A stretch of 64,000 bases of DNA from Blastococcus sp. HT6-30 (GCF_039729015.1 NZ_CP155792.1:1946001-2010000); one strand, 5' to 3'; shown: positions 33,984 to 43,053, numbered from the stretch's first letter. Translations and numbers: made by a program. Notes: generated by a model not told the origin, from the sequence alone.

Positions 33984-36622
33984 ATCTGGACGGGACCGAG
34001 GTGCCCGGGTCCCCGGCCCCGGGTCAGTGCCTGCGCAGCTGGATCCGCGAGTGTGGCGGAACGGCGGTCAAGAAGGGCTGCGACGCCGGTGACTGCGGCG
34101 CGTGCACCGTGCTGCTCGACGGGGCGCCGGTGCACTCGTGCATCACCCCGGCGGCCCGGGCGGCCGGCCGGGCGGTCACCACGGCGGCCGGGCTGGGCAC
34201 GCCGGAGGACCTCTCCCCCGTGCAGCGCAGGTTCGTCGAGGCGGCCGCCTTCCAGTGCGGGTTCTGCACCCCGGGCTGGGTGGTGACGGCGACGGCGCTG
34301 GCCGACGAGGACGGAACGGTGCGCGTTCCCGAGCCGGAGCGGAGCTTCAAGGGCAACCTGTGCCGCTGCACCGGTTACCGGTCCATCCGCGACGCGCTCG
34401 AGGGCCGGGCCAACGTGACGACGGAGGGCGGCTTCGGCTGCTCCGTCGCCGCGCCCGCCGGGCCCCGGGTGGTCACCGGGCAGGAGCCCTACACCCTCGA
34501 CCTGCCCGACGCCGGGGTCCTGCACGTGAAGCTGGTGCGCGCGGAGGCGGCGCACGCGCGCGTCCTCGCGATCGACACCGCCCGCGCCGAGGCGGTCCCC
34601 GGCGTCGTGCTGGTGCTCACCTCCCGGGACGCCCCGGACGTCCTCTACTCGACCGCCCGGCACGAGAGCCGGCTCGACGATCCCGACGACACCCGGCTGC
34701 TCGACGACGTGGTCCGCTTCCGCGGCCAGCGGGTCGCCGCCGTCGTGGCGGTCTCGGCCGCCGTCGCCGAACGCGCCGCCGCGCTGGTCGAGGTCCGCTA
34801 CGAGCTGCTGCCGGCGGTGTTCGACGCCGAGGACGCGCGTGCCCCCGGCGCCCCGCTGCTCCACGGCGACAAGGACCCGGCCGTCTCCCGGATCGCCGAG
34901 CCGTCCCGCAACGTCGTGGCCCGCACGCACGGGGAGGTCGGCGACGTCGCCGCCGGGCTCCGCGACGCCGTGCACACCGTCCGCGGCACCTGGACCAGCG
35001 GCCGGGTGGCCCACGCCGCCCTGGAGACGCACGGCGCCCGGGCCTGGGTCGACGACGACGGCGCGCTCGTGGTGCGGACGAGCACGCAGGTGCCGTTCCT
35101 GGTCCGCGACGAGCTGGCCCGCGTGCTCGGTCGCGACCCGGCCGCGGTGCGCGTGGTCGCGGCCCGGGTCGGCGGCGGGTTCGGCGGCAAGCAGGAGCTG
35201 CTGGTCGAGGACGTCGTCGCGCTGGCCGCGCTCCGGCTCGCCGACCGGGGGGACCGCCGGCCGGTGCAGCTCGAGATGACCCGCGAGGAGCAGTTCACCG
35301 CGATTCCGCTGCGCCACCCGATGCGGGTGTCGGTGGAGCTGGGTGCCGACGGGGACGGCCGGCTGACCGCGATGCGGGTCGGAGTGCTCAGCGACACCGG
35401 CGCGTACGGCAACCACGGCCCCGGGGTGATGTTCCACGGCGTGCACGAGTCGGTGGCCGTGTACCGCTGCCCGAGCAAGCGGGTGGACGCCGAGGCCGTC
35501 TACACCAACAACCCACCGAGCGGCGCCTTCCGCGGGTACGGGCTGGGCCAGGTGGTGTTCGCCATCGAGTCCGCCCTCGACGAACTGGCCCGGCGGATCG
35601 GCATTTCCGCCTTCGACCTGCGCCGCCGCAACGTGGTGGTCCCCGGCGATCCGCTGGTCGTCAACGGGCCGCCGTCGACCGATCTCGAGTACGGCAGCTA
35701 CGGCCTGGACCAGTGCCTGGACCTGGCCGAGGAGGCGCTCGCCGCGACCCGCACCGGCGCCCGCCCCGGCGACGGGTGGCTCCTCGGTGAGGGGATGGCG
35801 CTGGCGATGATCGCGACCATCCCACCGCGTGGCCACCACTCGCACGCCCGGGTCACCCTCGACGCCGAGGGCACCGCCACCGTCGAGGTCGGCACGGCCG
35901 AGTTCGGCAACGGCACCGCGACCGTGCACGCGCAGCTGGTCGCCGACACCCTCGGCATCGCTCCCGGGCGGGTCCGCCTGATCACCTCCGACACCGCCAC
36001 CTCGGGCTACGACTCCGGCGCGTTCGGCTCCACCGGCTCCGTCGTCGCGGGCCTGGCCGTGCAGCGCGCGGCCGAGGAGCTCCGCCGGCGGCTGGACGCC
36101 CTGGGCGGACCGGGCGCCCTCCGGGCGATCGAGGGGCCGCTGGCGGCGACCGGTGCCAGCGACGGCACCCGGCGCTCGGTGGCGTTCAACGTCCACGCCG
36201 TCCGCGTGGCGGTGCACCCGGCGAGCGGCGAGGTGCGGCTCCTGGACTCGGTGCAGGCCGTGGACGCCGGCGTCGTGATCAACCCCGAGCAGCTGCGCGG
36301 GCAGGTCGAGGGCGGCGTGGCCCAGGCCGTCGGCTCGGCGTTGCAGGAGGAGGTCGTCGTGGTCGGCGGCGAGGTGCTCACCCGGGGCCTCCGCTCCTAC
36401 CGCACCCCGCAGATCGGTGACGTCCCGGCCACGCGGGTGCTGTTCGCCGGCACCTACGACGCCCTGGGCCCCCGCGGCGCGAAGTCGATGAGCGAGGCCC
36501 CCTACAACCCGGTCGCACCGGCGATCGCGAACGCGCTGCGCGACGCCCTCGGCGTCCGCCCCCACGACCTGCCGATGAGCAGGGACCGCATCTGGCGCCT
36601 GGCCCGAGGAGGAGCACCATGA
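33980..36622 (+). CDS. Xanthine-dehydrogenase-type [2Fe-2S]-molybdopterin fusion subunit
   Basis: An 880-residue fusion. Residues 1-150 carry two [2Fe-2S] clusters: CDAGDCGACTVLLDG (plant-ferredoxin type) plus CGFCTPGW and CRCTGYRSIRDAL (helical domain). Residues 160-880 are the molybdopterin-cytosine/MPT large subunit with GGGFGGKQELLVEDV, the substrate-site AFRGYGLGQ (family arginine) and GAKSMSEAPYNP, whose Glu aligns with the catalytic base. It should oxidise hypoxanthine/xanthine to urate. The order FAD subunit followed by FeS-Mo fusion differs from the separate three-gene and from the single-chain forms. No XdhC insertase is in the window. Start GTG 33980. Confidence 0.9.
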   Translation: MNLDGTEVPGSPAPGQCLRSWIRECGGTAVKKGCDAGDCGACTVLLDGAPVHSCITPAARAAGRAVTTAAGLGTPEDLSPVQRRFVEAAAFQCGFCTPGWVVTATALADEDGTVRVPEPERSFKGNLCRCTGYRSIRDALEGRANVTTEGGFGCSVAAPAGPRVVTGQEPYTLDLPDAGVLHVKLVRAEAAHARVLAIDTARAEAVPGVVLVLTSRDAPDVLYSTARHESRLDDPDDTRLLDDVVRFRGQRVAAVVAVSAAVAERAAALVEVRYELLPAVFDAEDARAPGAPLLHGDKDPAVSRIAEPSRNVVARTHGEVGDVAAGLRDAVHTVRGTWTSGRVAHAALETHGARAWVDDDGALVVRTSTQVPFLVRDELARVLGRDPAAVRVVAARVGGGFGGKQELLVEDVVALAALRLADRGDRRPVQLEMTREEQFTAIPLRHPMRVSVELGADGDGRLTAMRVGVLSDTGAYGNHGPGVMFHGVHESVAVYRCPSKRVDAEAVYTNNPPSGAFRGYGLGQVVFAIESALDELARRIGISAFDLRRRNVVVPGDPLVVNGPPSTDLEYGSYGLDQCLDLAEEALAATRTGARPGDGWLLGEGMALAMIATIPPRGHHSHARVTLDAEGTATVEVGTAEFGNGTATVHAQLVADTLGIAPGRVRLITSDTATSGYDSGAFGSTGSVVAGLAVQRAAEELRRRLDALGGPGALRAIEGPLAATGASDGTRRSVAFNVHAVRVAVHPASGEVRLLDSVQAVDAGVVINPEQLRGQVEGGVAQAVGSALQEEVVVVGGEVLTRGLRSYRTPQIGDVPATRVLFAGTYDALGPRGAKSMSEAPYNPVAPAIANALRDALGVRPHDLPMSRDRIWRLARGGAP

Positions 36623-37095
36623 CGTCCGCCGTCGACGAGAGGTGGCTGCAGCAGGCCGTCGACCTGGCCACCGCGAACGTGGCCGCCGGCGGCGGCCCGT
36701 TCGGGGCGGTCGTCGTCCGCGGGGACGCGGTCGTCTCGACCGGCGTCAACCGGGTGACCCGCGACCTCGACCCGACCGCGCACGCGGAGGTCACCGCCAT
36801 CCGGGGGGCGTGCCGGGACCTCGGCACCTTCGCGCTGGGCGGCTGCACCCTGTACAGCTCCTGCGAGCCGTGCCCCATGTGCGCCGCGTCGGCGCTGTGG
36901 GCGCGGCTGGACCGGGTGGTCTTCGCCGCCAACCGCCACGACGCGGCGGACGGCGGCTTCGACGACCGGGCGTTCTACGACCTGCTCGCCTCGGCCCCGC
37001 CCGCCTGGCCCACCCCGGTCCAGGAGCTGCGCCTGGGCTCCGCCGTCGCCCCGTTCGACGCCTGGCGCGGCAACCCGCTGCGCGTCGACTACTGA
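36619..37095 (+). CDS. Guanine deaminase-like cytidine-deaminase-fold protein
   Basis: A 158-residue zinc deaminase. The zinc site is HAE (TAHAEVTAIRGA, about residues 55-57) with SCEPCPMCAAS, and the glutamate acts as proton shuttle. The short length and NRVTRDLDPTAHAE fit the GuaD type of bacteria, which deaminates guanine to xanthine, although cytosine/tRNA-adenosine deaminases share the fold. As the last gene of a uricolytic operon containing a xanthine dehydrogenase, guanine deaminase is the most sensible role. Translation is coupled to the upstream gene by an ATGA overlap and AGGAGGAGC ribosome site. Confidence 0.88.
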   Translation: MTSAVDERWLQQAVDLATANVAAGGGPFGAVVVRGDAVVSTGVNRVTRDLDPTAHAEVTAIRGACRDLGTFALGGCTLYSSCEPCPMCAASALWARLDRVVFAANRHDAADGGFDDRAFYDLLASAPPAWPTPVQELRLGSAVAPFDAWRGNPLRVDY

Positions 37096-37161
37096 GGGCC
37101 CGCCGGACCGGCAGTGCGACCGGCGTCACCCCGGACGACGGCGGGACGCCCGTTCCGGCCT

Positions 37162-37230
37162 GGAACGGACGTTTCCTTTACCGGCGCGAAACGCGGCTTC
37201 ACCTGGGCCGAAACCCGCCGCTCCTAGCGT
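37162..37230 (+). promoter_or_regulatory. Purine-region promoter/operator 3 (GAAAC-N7-TCCTA with extra GAAAC copies)
   Basis: GGAACGGACGTTTCC is an imperfect palindrome at 37162-37176; GAAAC recurs at 37188-37192 and 37210-37214. The last is followed after exactly 7 nt by TCCTAGCGTCC with -10 TAGCGT (37225-37230). Unlike the other two sites, a leader of about 75 nt with a GCAGGAGA ribosome site precedes the lipoprotein gene. Confidence 0.65.
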
Positions 37231-37307
37231 CCAGCAGCAGACGACGGCGGGCCGGACCACCGCCCCGCCGTCGAGCCGGACAGCCCTCTCGCGAGCAGGA
37301 GACGCCC

Positions 37308-38363
37308 ATGAACACCCGCGCCGTGCGCACCGCCGCAGCGGTCACCACCGCCGTCCTCGCCCTCTCGGCGTGCGGTGGGAGCGACGAGACCGACGCCGCC
37401 GCCGAGGGCGGCGACCTCGGCGCGCTCACGCTCCAGCTGTCCTGGATCAAGAACGCCGAGTTCGCCGGCGAGTACTTCGCCGACGTCAACGGCCACTACA
37501 CCGAGGCCGGGTTCTCCGACGTCACGATGGACCCCGGCCCCGGCCCCATCGAGACCCTCGTGGCCAGCGGTGAGGCCGACTTCGGGCTCAGCAACGCCGT
37601 GGCCACTGCGCAGGTGGTCGCGGAGGAGGACGCGCCCCTCAAGATCGTCGGCACCAAGTTCCAGAAGAACCCGTTCACGATCCTGTCGCTGGCCGACGGC
37701 GGGAACATCGCGACGCCGGAGGACCTGGTCGGAAAGCGGATCGGCGTCCAGGCGGGCGGCAACGAGACGCTGTTCGACGCCCTCCTCGAGGTGAACGGCA
37801 TCGATCCGGCCCAGGTCGAGAAGGTGCCGGTCGAATACGACCCCGCGCCGCTGATCGACGGTGAGGTCGACGGCTTCCTGGCCTACCTCACGAACGAGTC
37901 GATCACCGTGCAGGACGCCGGCTACGAGGTCACCAACCTGCCCTTCGCCGACAACGGGCTGCCGTTCGTCGCGGAGAGCATCATCACCACCGAGGAGATG
38001 ATCGCCGACGAGCCCGAGAAGGTGAAGGCCTTCCTCGAGGCCGAGATCCGCGGCTGGCAGGACTACCTCCGCGACCCGGAGGAGGGAGCCCGCCTCGCGG
38101 TCGAGGAGTACGGCGCGGACCTCGGCCTGGACATGGCCAAGGAGATCGAGCAGGCGGAGGTCCAGAGCACGCTGATCGTCACGCCCGACGTCGAGAGCAA
38201 CGGACTGCTGACCATCACCGACGAGCTGATCGAGCAGAACCTGGCCACCCTGGCCGCCGCCGGTATCGACCTCACCGACGCCGGGGACCTCTTCGACCTC
38301 TCGCTGCTCGACGAGCTGCTGGCGGAGAAGCCCGAGCTGGTCGAAGTCCCCAGCGCCGCCTGA
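37308..38363 (+). CDS. NMT1/THI5-like ABC-transporter substrate-binding lipoprotein
   Basis: A 351-residue exported protein. The N-terminus has a signal peptide with lipobox LSAC, so it is lipid-anchored outside the membrane after cleavage before Cys22 or so. The mature part resembles NMT1/THI5-type binding proteins for small heterocycles ([35 protein letters not shown]). These bind pyrimidine thiamin precursors, riboflavin or other bases. With an ATPase and two permeases downstream and purine genes upstream, it probably captures a purine, nucleobase or allantoin-like compound. Strongly acidic C-terminal tail. It is the first gene of the import operon. Confidence 0.9.
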   Translation: MNTRAVRTAAAVTTAVLALSACGGSDETDAAAEGGDLGALTLQLSWIKNAEFAGEYFADVNGHYTEAGFSDVTMDPGPGPIETLVASGEADFGLSNAVATAQVVAEEDAPLKIVGTKFQKNPFTILSLADGGNIATPEDLVGKRIGVQAGGNETLFDALLEVNGIDPAQVEKVPVEYDPAPLIDGEVDGFLAYLTNESITVQDAGYEVTNLPFADNGLPFVAESIITTEEMIADEPEKVKAFLEAEIRGWQDYLRDPEEGARLAVEEYGADLGLDMAKEIEQAEVQSTLIVTPDVESNGLLTITDELIEQNLATLAAAGIDLTDAGDLFDLSLLDELLAEKPELVEVPSAA

Positions 38364-38368
38364 ACGCC

Positions 38369-39232
38369 GTGGCCCTCCTGTCATCGCACCGGAAGCCCGC
38401 CCGAACCCGGCCGGGCACTCCCGCAGCCGCCCGGCCCGCCGCTCCGCGGCGGGCCGGGGGGACCGGGATCCACCTGCAGGACCTGACCAAGACCTTCGGC
38501 ACCGGCCGCAAGGAGGTGCAGGCGCTCACCGCCGCCACCCTGCACAGCGACCAGGGCAGCTTCGTGTCCCTCCTCGGCCCGTCCGGATGCGGCAAGTCCA
38601 CGATCCTGCGGATCCTCGCGGGGCTGGAGCAGCCGACGAGCGGCACCGCGCTGGTCGACGGCATGACGCCGCTGGAGCTGCGCCGGGAGCACGCCCTCGG
38701 CATCGCCTTCCAGGACCCGGCGCTGCTGCCGTGGCGGTCGGTCGAGGCCAACGTCCGGCTGCCCTTCGAGGTCTCCGGAGCCCGGCCCGACCCCGCGCTG
38801 GTGCGGGAGCTGATCGACCTCGTCGGGCTCTCCGGGTTCGAGAAGGCCAAGCCGGCCCAGCTCTCCGGAGGCATGCGCCAGCGGGTCTCCATCGCCCGTG
38901 CACTGGTCGTCAAACCGTCCGTGCTGCTGCTCGACGAGCCGTTCGGGGCGCTGGACGACATGACGCGGCAACGACTCAACGTCGAGCTGCTGCGGATCTG
39001 GACCGAGCAGCCCGCGACCACGCTCATGGTCACCCACGGCATCTCCGAGGCCATCTTCCTGTCCGACCAGGTCGCCGTCATGAGCCCTCGCCCGGGCCGG
39101 ATCAAGGAGGTGATCGAGGTGGACCTGCCACGCCCGCGACAGCCCGAGATGATGCGGACGCCGGAGTTCCACGCACTGCACGACCACGCCTCGGAGCTGC
39201 TCTTCGGCGGCGACGCGGGGGGCGGGGAGTGA
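38369..39232 (+). CDS. ABC transporter ATPase (NitT/TauT/thiamin-precursor type)
   Basis: A 287-residue ATP-binding protein. It has Walker [11 protein letters not shown]-loop [11 protein letters not shown] signature [15 protein letters not shown], Walker [14 protein letters not shown] and H-loop [13 protein letters not shown]. The D-loop and switch regions are intact. The first 30 residues are a basic, alanine/proline-rich extension absent from typical homologues; the real start could be later. It powers the importer whose binding protein precedes it (5 nt gap) and whose first permease overlaps it by GTGA. Start GTG 38369. Confidence 0.92.
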   Translation: MALLSSHRKPARTRPGTPAAARPAAPRRAGGTGIHLQDLTKTFGTGRKEVQALTAATLHSDQGSFVSLLGPSGCGKSTILRILAGLEQPTSGTALVDGMTPLELRREHALGIAFQDPALLPWRSVEANVRLPFEVSGARPDPALVRELIDLVGLSGFEKAKPAQLSGGMRQRVSIARALVVKPSVLLLDEPFGALDDMTRQRLNVELLRIWTEQPATTLMVTHGISEAIFLSDQVAVMSPRPGRIKEVIEVDLPRPRQPEMMRTPEFHALHDHASELLFGGDAGGGE

Positions 39233-40020
39233 TCGCCGTGCCCTTCCGCACCGCGCTGCGGTCCGCCGGTCCCGGCGCCCTGGCCCTCCTCGGCGTGGTC
39301 GCCGTCTGGTGGCTGCTCCAGCTCACCGTGCTCGCCGGCGCCCGGATCCCCTCCCCCGCGGAGGTCGTGCGGGCGGCGATCGACCGGGGATGGGGCTTCC
39401 ACGCCACCCACTTCGGCATCACGCTCCAGGAGGCCGCGGTGGGCTTCGGCTACGGAACCGTCGCGGCCGTCGCGCTCGCCGCCCTCACCCTCCTCGTGCC
39501 GGCCCTGGAGCGGCTGGTCATGCAGATCGCCGTCATCACCTACTGCGTGCCCCTGGTCGCGATCGCACCCGTGCTCTTCATCGTCATCGGCAACCCCGAC
39601 GAGGGGGAACGGGCCGGCACCGCCACGGCCCTGGCCGCCCTGTCGGTGTTCTTCACCACCGTCGTCGGCACCGTGCTCGGGCTGCGCTCCGCGGACCCGG
39701 CCACCCTCGAGGTCGTCCGCGTCTTCGGCGGTGGCGCCGTCCGGCAGCTCACCAAGGTGCGCCTGGTCGCCGCGCTGCCGTCGGTGCTGGCCGCCCTCCG
39801 CGTGGCTGCGCCGCTGGCCTTCCTCGGCGCGATCCTCGGCGAGTATGTCGGCGGGGTCCAGCGCGGCGTGGCCGTCACCCTCAAGATCGCCCAGCAGAAC
39901 GTCGACGTGGCGGGGGCGTGGGCCATCGGGCTCGGCTGCGCGCTCGTGGCGGGCTGCTTCTACGCGCTGTTCGCCGTCCTGGCCCGGTTCGCGGCCCCGT
40001 GGTCCCGGGGCGCCGCATGA
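39229..40020 (+). CDS. ABC transporter permease 1
   Basis: A 263-residue permease of the BPD_transp_1/SsuC-TauC family with about six membrane helices. The cytoplasmic EAA-like loop is seen around [31 protein letters not shown], which couples to the ATPase. It starts with GTG overlapping the ATPase stop. The pair of different permeases in this operon suggests a heterodimeric channel, a layout known for pyrimidine and thiamin-precursor importers. Confidence 0.9.
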   Translation: MIAVPFRTALRSAGPGALALLGVVAVWWLLQLTVLAGARIPSPAEVVRAAIDRGWGFHATHFGITLQEAAVGFGYGTVAAVALAALTLLVPALERLVMQIAVITYCVPLVAIAPVLFIVIGNPDEGERAGTATALAALSVFFTTVVGTVLGLRSADPATLEVVRVFGGGAVRQLTKVRLVAALPSVLAALRVAAPLAFLGAILGEYVGGVQRGVAVTLKIAQQNVDVAGAWAIGLGCALVAGCFYALFAVLARFAAPWSRGAA

Positions 40021-40871
40021 GCGCGGACCTGCTACTGACCGACCGGCCCGCCGCGGGCGCGCCGGCGCCCCGGGGACGCCACCCGCTGCTGTTCGCGGCG
40101 CTGCGGACGGTGGGCACCATGGGCCTGGTCCTCGTCGCCGTCGTCGCGCTCTGGGCGGCGGCGCTGTGGGTCTTCGACGTCTCGCCCTACGTCGGCAAGG
40201 GCCCGCTGGACGTCGTCGACATCCTCGTCGTCGACGAGGACGCCCCCGCGCTGAGGGCCGAGATCGCCGGGCTGCTCGGGCGGACCCTTCTCGACGCCGG
40301 CGTCGGCTTCGCCGCCGGCATGCTGGTCGCGATGCTGCTGGCCGCCGTGGTGGTCCGCTTCCGCACCGCGGAGAGCGCCGTGATGCCCGTGGCGCTGGTG
40401 CTGCAGACGGTGCCGCTGATCGCCCTCGCGCCGATGCTGATCCTGCTGGTGGGACGCGGCTATCCGACCGTGGCCCTGATGAGCACCATCGTGGTGCTCT
40501 TCCCCGCGCTGGTGACCATCGTGGTCGGGCTGCGCTCGGTCAGCCCGCAGATGCGCGACCTGGTCGTGGTCTACGGCGGCTCGCCCATGACGGTCCTGCG
40601 CACGGTCGCTCTCCCGTCCGCGCTGCCGGCGCTGTTCGCCTCGGTCCGCATCGCCGTCCCGGGCTCCATGACCGGCGCCCTGCTGGCGGAGTGGCTGGCC
40701 ACCGGCAAGGGCATCGGCTACGCGGTGGTGTCGGCCGCCGCACGGTCCCAGATCGGCAAGGTCTGGGCCCTGGTCGTGGTGATCACGGTGGTGTCGCTGC
40801 TGCTCTACCTGCTCGCCCAGCTGGTCGAGGCCGCCGTGCTCAGCCGCTTCGGGCAGGCGGACCGCGCATGA
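40017..40871 (+). CDS. ABC transporter permease 2
   Basis: A 284-residue second permease of the same family, about six helices, with its coupling loop around LVVVYGGSPMTVLRTVALPSALPALFASVR. It overlaps permease 1 by four bases and the deaminase gene by four bases. The N-terminal 30 residues are a cytoplasmic proline/alanine-rich leader. With permease 1 it forms the transmembrane pore of the presumed base importer. Confidence 0.9.
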   Translation: MSADLLLTDRPAAGAPAPRGRHPLLFAALRTVGTMGLVLVAVVALWAAALWVFDVSPYVGKGPLDVVDILVVDEDAPALRAEIAGLLGRTLLDAGVGFAAGMLVAMLLAAVVVRFRTAESAVMPVALVLQTVPLIALAPMLILLVGRGYPTVALMSTIVVLFPALVTIVVGLRSVSPQMRDLVVVYGGSPMTVLRTVALPSALPALFASVRIAVPGSMTGALLAEWLATGKGIGYAVVSAAARSQIGKVWALVVVITVVSLLLYLLAQLVEAAVLSRFGQADRA

Positions 40872-41995
40872 CCACCGCGCACCGCCCGCCGCCGGGCTAT
40901 CCGCCGCACTCCCGCACCGTTCCGCACGACCCCGCCGTCGACGCGATGGTGGCCGCACTGCCCAAGGTGAGCCTGCACTGCCACCTGATCGGCACGGTCG
41001 CGCCGCAGACCGTCCTCGACCTCGCGGCGAAGCACGGCGTGCCGCTCGAGCGCGGGGCCGACGACCTCTACGACTCCGAGAGCTACGCGGACCTCGGCGA
41101 GTTCCTCCGCGTGCTCGACGTGGTGGGCTCGGTGATCCGCGACGTCGACGACTTCCACCGGGTCACCTACGAGTCGCTGACCGCCGGGGGCGCCGACCAC
41201 GGCGTCCTCTACCGGGAGATCCAGCTCAGCCCCCCGGGCCACCCGGGCGTGCCGTACCGGCGGATCCTCGAGGGCGTCGTCGCCGGGCTGCGCGACGCGC
41301 GCACCGACACCGGCATCGACGCGCGGCTGGTCGTCGGGATCAACCGCGAGCGCAGCGGCGCCGAGGCGGTCGAGCTCGTCGAGCAGGTGATCGAGCACCG
41401 CATCGACGAGGTGGCCGGGATCGGCCTGGACTACGCCGAGGTCAACGGGCCGCCCGGGCGGTTCGTCGAGGCGTTCCGGCTCGCCGGCCGGGCGGGGCTC
41501 GGTCGCACGGCGCACTCCGAGTCGGGCCCGCCCGCGCACGTGCGCACGCTGCTCGACGAGCTCGGCTGCAGCCGCGTCGACCACGGTTACCACGTCGTCG
41601 ACGACCCGGAGCTCACCGCCCGCTGCGTCGCCGAGCGGATCCCGTTCACCTGCACGCCGGTGAGCTCCGACGTCGGTCGCTACTCCGGCAGCGGTGACGG
41701 CACGCACGCCCGGATCGGGCAGATGGTCGACGCCGGGCTGTGCGTGACCATCGACTCCGACGACCCGCCCATGTTCGGGACCGACCCCACCCACGACCTC
41801 CGGGTGCTCGCCCACGCGCTGGGCTACCGCCGCGACCAGCTGGCCGCCTTCACCGCCGACGCCGTCGAGGTCTGCTGGCTCGACGAGACGGACAAGGCGG
41901 CGCTGCGCCGGCGCACCCGGGCGCTGGTAACCGCCACCCCCGACGCCCCTCCCCCGACCTCCACCACCGATCCGATCGAGGAGCCCCTCCGATGA
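40868..41995 (+). CDS. Adenosine/adenine deaminase-family hydrolase
   Basis: A 375-residue TIM-barrel amidohydrolase of the adenosine deaminase family. Zinc and catalytic residues are suggested by SLHCHLIGTV (HxH), LGRTAHSESGPPAHV (His and Glu of the HxxE-type block), CSRVDHGYHV, and CVTIDSDDPPMFGT with the paired aspartates. It should deaminate an aminopurine such as adenosine or adenine, or a related compound. LIG replaces the usual LDG after the second histidine, a deviation that could change specificity. It is the only purine deaminase inside the importer operon, so it may act on the imported compound directly. Confidence 0.88.
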   Translation: MTTAHRPPPGYPPHSRTVPHDPAVDAMVAALPKVSLHCHLIGTVAPQTVLDLAAKHGVPLERGADDLYDSESYADLGEFLRVLDVVGSVIRDVDDFHRVTYESLTAGGADHGVLYREIQLSPPGHPGVPYRRILEGVVAGLRDARTDTGIDARLVVGINRERSGAEAVELVEQVIEHRIDEVAGIGLDYAEVNGPPGRFVEAFRLAGRAGLGRTAHSESGPPAHVRTLLDELGCSRVDHGYHVVDDPELTARCVAERIPFTCTPVSSDVGRYSGSGDGTHARIGQMVDAGLCVTIDSDDPPMFGTDPTHDLRVLAHALGYRRDQLAAFTADAVEVCWLDETDKAALRRRTRALVTATPDAPPPTSTTDPIEEPLR

Positions 41996-43041
41996 CCGAC
42001 TTCGCCGTGCCCGCCGTGGACATCTCCGCCTACGTCGACCCGGACGGCAGCCCGGAGGCGAGGCGGGCGGCGGCGCGGGCCTTCGACGAGGCCGCCGCCA
42101 CCGTCGGCTTCGTCCAGGTGCTCGGCCACGGCGTCCCGACGGCGGTCACCGGCGCCTTCGCCGACGCGCTCGACTCGTTCTTCGACCTGCCCCTGGAGGC
42201 GAAGAAGGTCTACCGGACGCCGCCGGAGATCAACCGCGGCTACAGCCCGCCCAAGACCGAGTCGCTGAGCCTGAGCCTGGGGCTGGCGCCGTCGAACCGG
42301 ATGCACGACTTCTTCGAGGCGTTCAACGTCGGTGCCGCCCACACCGACTACCCCGGAGTGGAACTCCCCACGACGGACTACCCCGAGAACGTCTGGCCCG
42401 AGGAGGCCGGCGGCTTCCGCGAGGCGGTGTCGGCGTACTTCGACGAGGCGGGCCGGGTGGCGCGCACGCTGACGACGCTGTTCGCCGACGCCCTCGGGCT
42501 GCCGGCCGGGTTCTTCGAGCGGTACACCGACCACAGCCTCGACGTCCTGAGGATGAACAACTACGCGCTGCCCCCGGGCGAGGTGGCCCTCGACGGTGAC
42601 CTCACCGGGATGGGCGAGCACACCGACTACGGCATCGTCACCGTGCTGTGGGCCGACCAGGTCCGGGGGCTGCAGGTGCTGGGCCGCGACGGCGGCTGGC
42701 ACGACGTCATGCCCGCCGATGGCGCGCTGCTGATCAACCTCGGCGACCTCATGGCCCGGTGGACCAACGAGCGGTGGATGTCGACCCTGCACCGGGTCAA
42801 GCCGCCCATCGTGGCCGGCCGGATCGAGCGCCGGCGGTCCGCGGCGTTCTTCCACGACGGCAACATCGACGCCGTCATCGAGACGCTGCCCACCTGCGTG
42901 GGGGCCGACGGCACGTCGGCGTACCCGCCGATCACGGTCGGCGGCCACATCCGGGCGAAGCTCGCCGGCTCGCGGGCCGGCGTCGCCAACACCGAGGCCG
43001 AGCGCGAGGCCGCACGGGTCCTGGCGGCGCGGTCGGCGTGA
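41992..43041 (+). CDS. Isopenicillin-N-synthase-family 2-oxoglutarate/Fe(II) oxygenase
   Basis: A 349-residue non-haem iron oxygenase. The iron-binding facial triad is His and Asp in GMGEHTDYGIVTV and His in STLHRVKPP; the 2-oxoglutarate arginine is likely in RRSAAFFHDGN. The N-terminal DIOX_N domain ends near residue 120 with INRGYSPPKTES. It is coupled by ATGA to the deaminase gene and ends the import operon with a hairpin. Bacterial members include ethylene-forming and 7-beta-hydroxylating enzymes; here the setting suggests oxidation or demethylation of a modified base. That is inference, and I know no characterised purine enzyme of this subfamily. Confidence 0.9.
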   Translation: MTDFAVPAVDISAYVDPDGSPEARRAAARAFDEAAATVGFVQVLGHGVPTAVTGAFADALDSFFDLPLEAKKVYRTPPEINRGYSPPKTESLSLSLGLAPSNRMHDFFEAFNVGAAHTDYPGVELPTTDYPENVWPEEAGGFREAVSAYFDEAGRVARTLTTLFADALGLPAGFFERYTDHSLDVLRMNNYALPPGEVALDGDLTGMGEHTDYGIVTVLWADQVRGLQVLGRDGGWHDVMPADGALLINLGDLMARWTNERWMSTLHRVKPPIVAGRIERRRSAAFFHDGNIDAVIETLPTCVGADGTSAYPPITVGGHIRAKLAGSRAGVANTEAEREAARVLAARSA

Positions 43042-43053
43042 GCAGGGGACCGG

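Noticed and set aside
33197-36565. A 1122-residue minus-strand open frame opposite the FeS-Mo subunit
   Set aside because: It is antisense to a gene with unambiguous Fe-S and molybdopterin motifs, has repetitive GDV/RRG composition and no domain; long antisense frames are expected at this GC content.
37096-37161. A small ORF between the deaminase and the third operator
   Set aside because: No start with a ribosome site and no conserved sequence; it is simply upstream promoter DNA.
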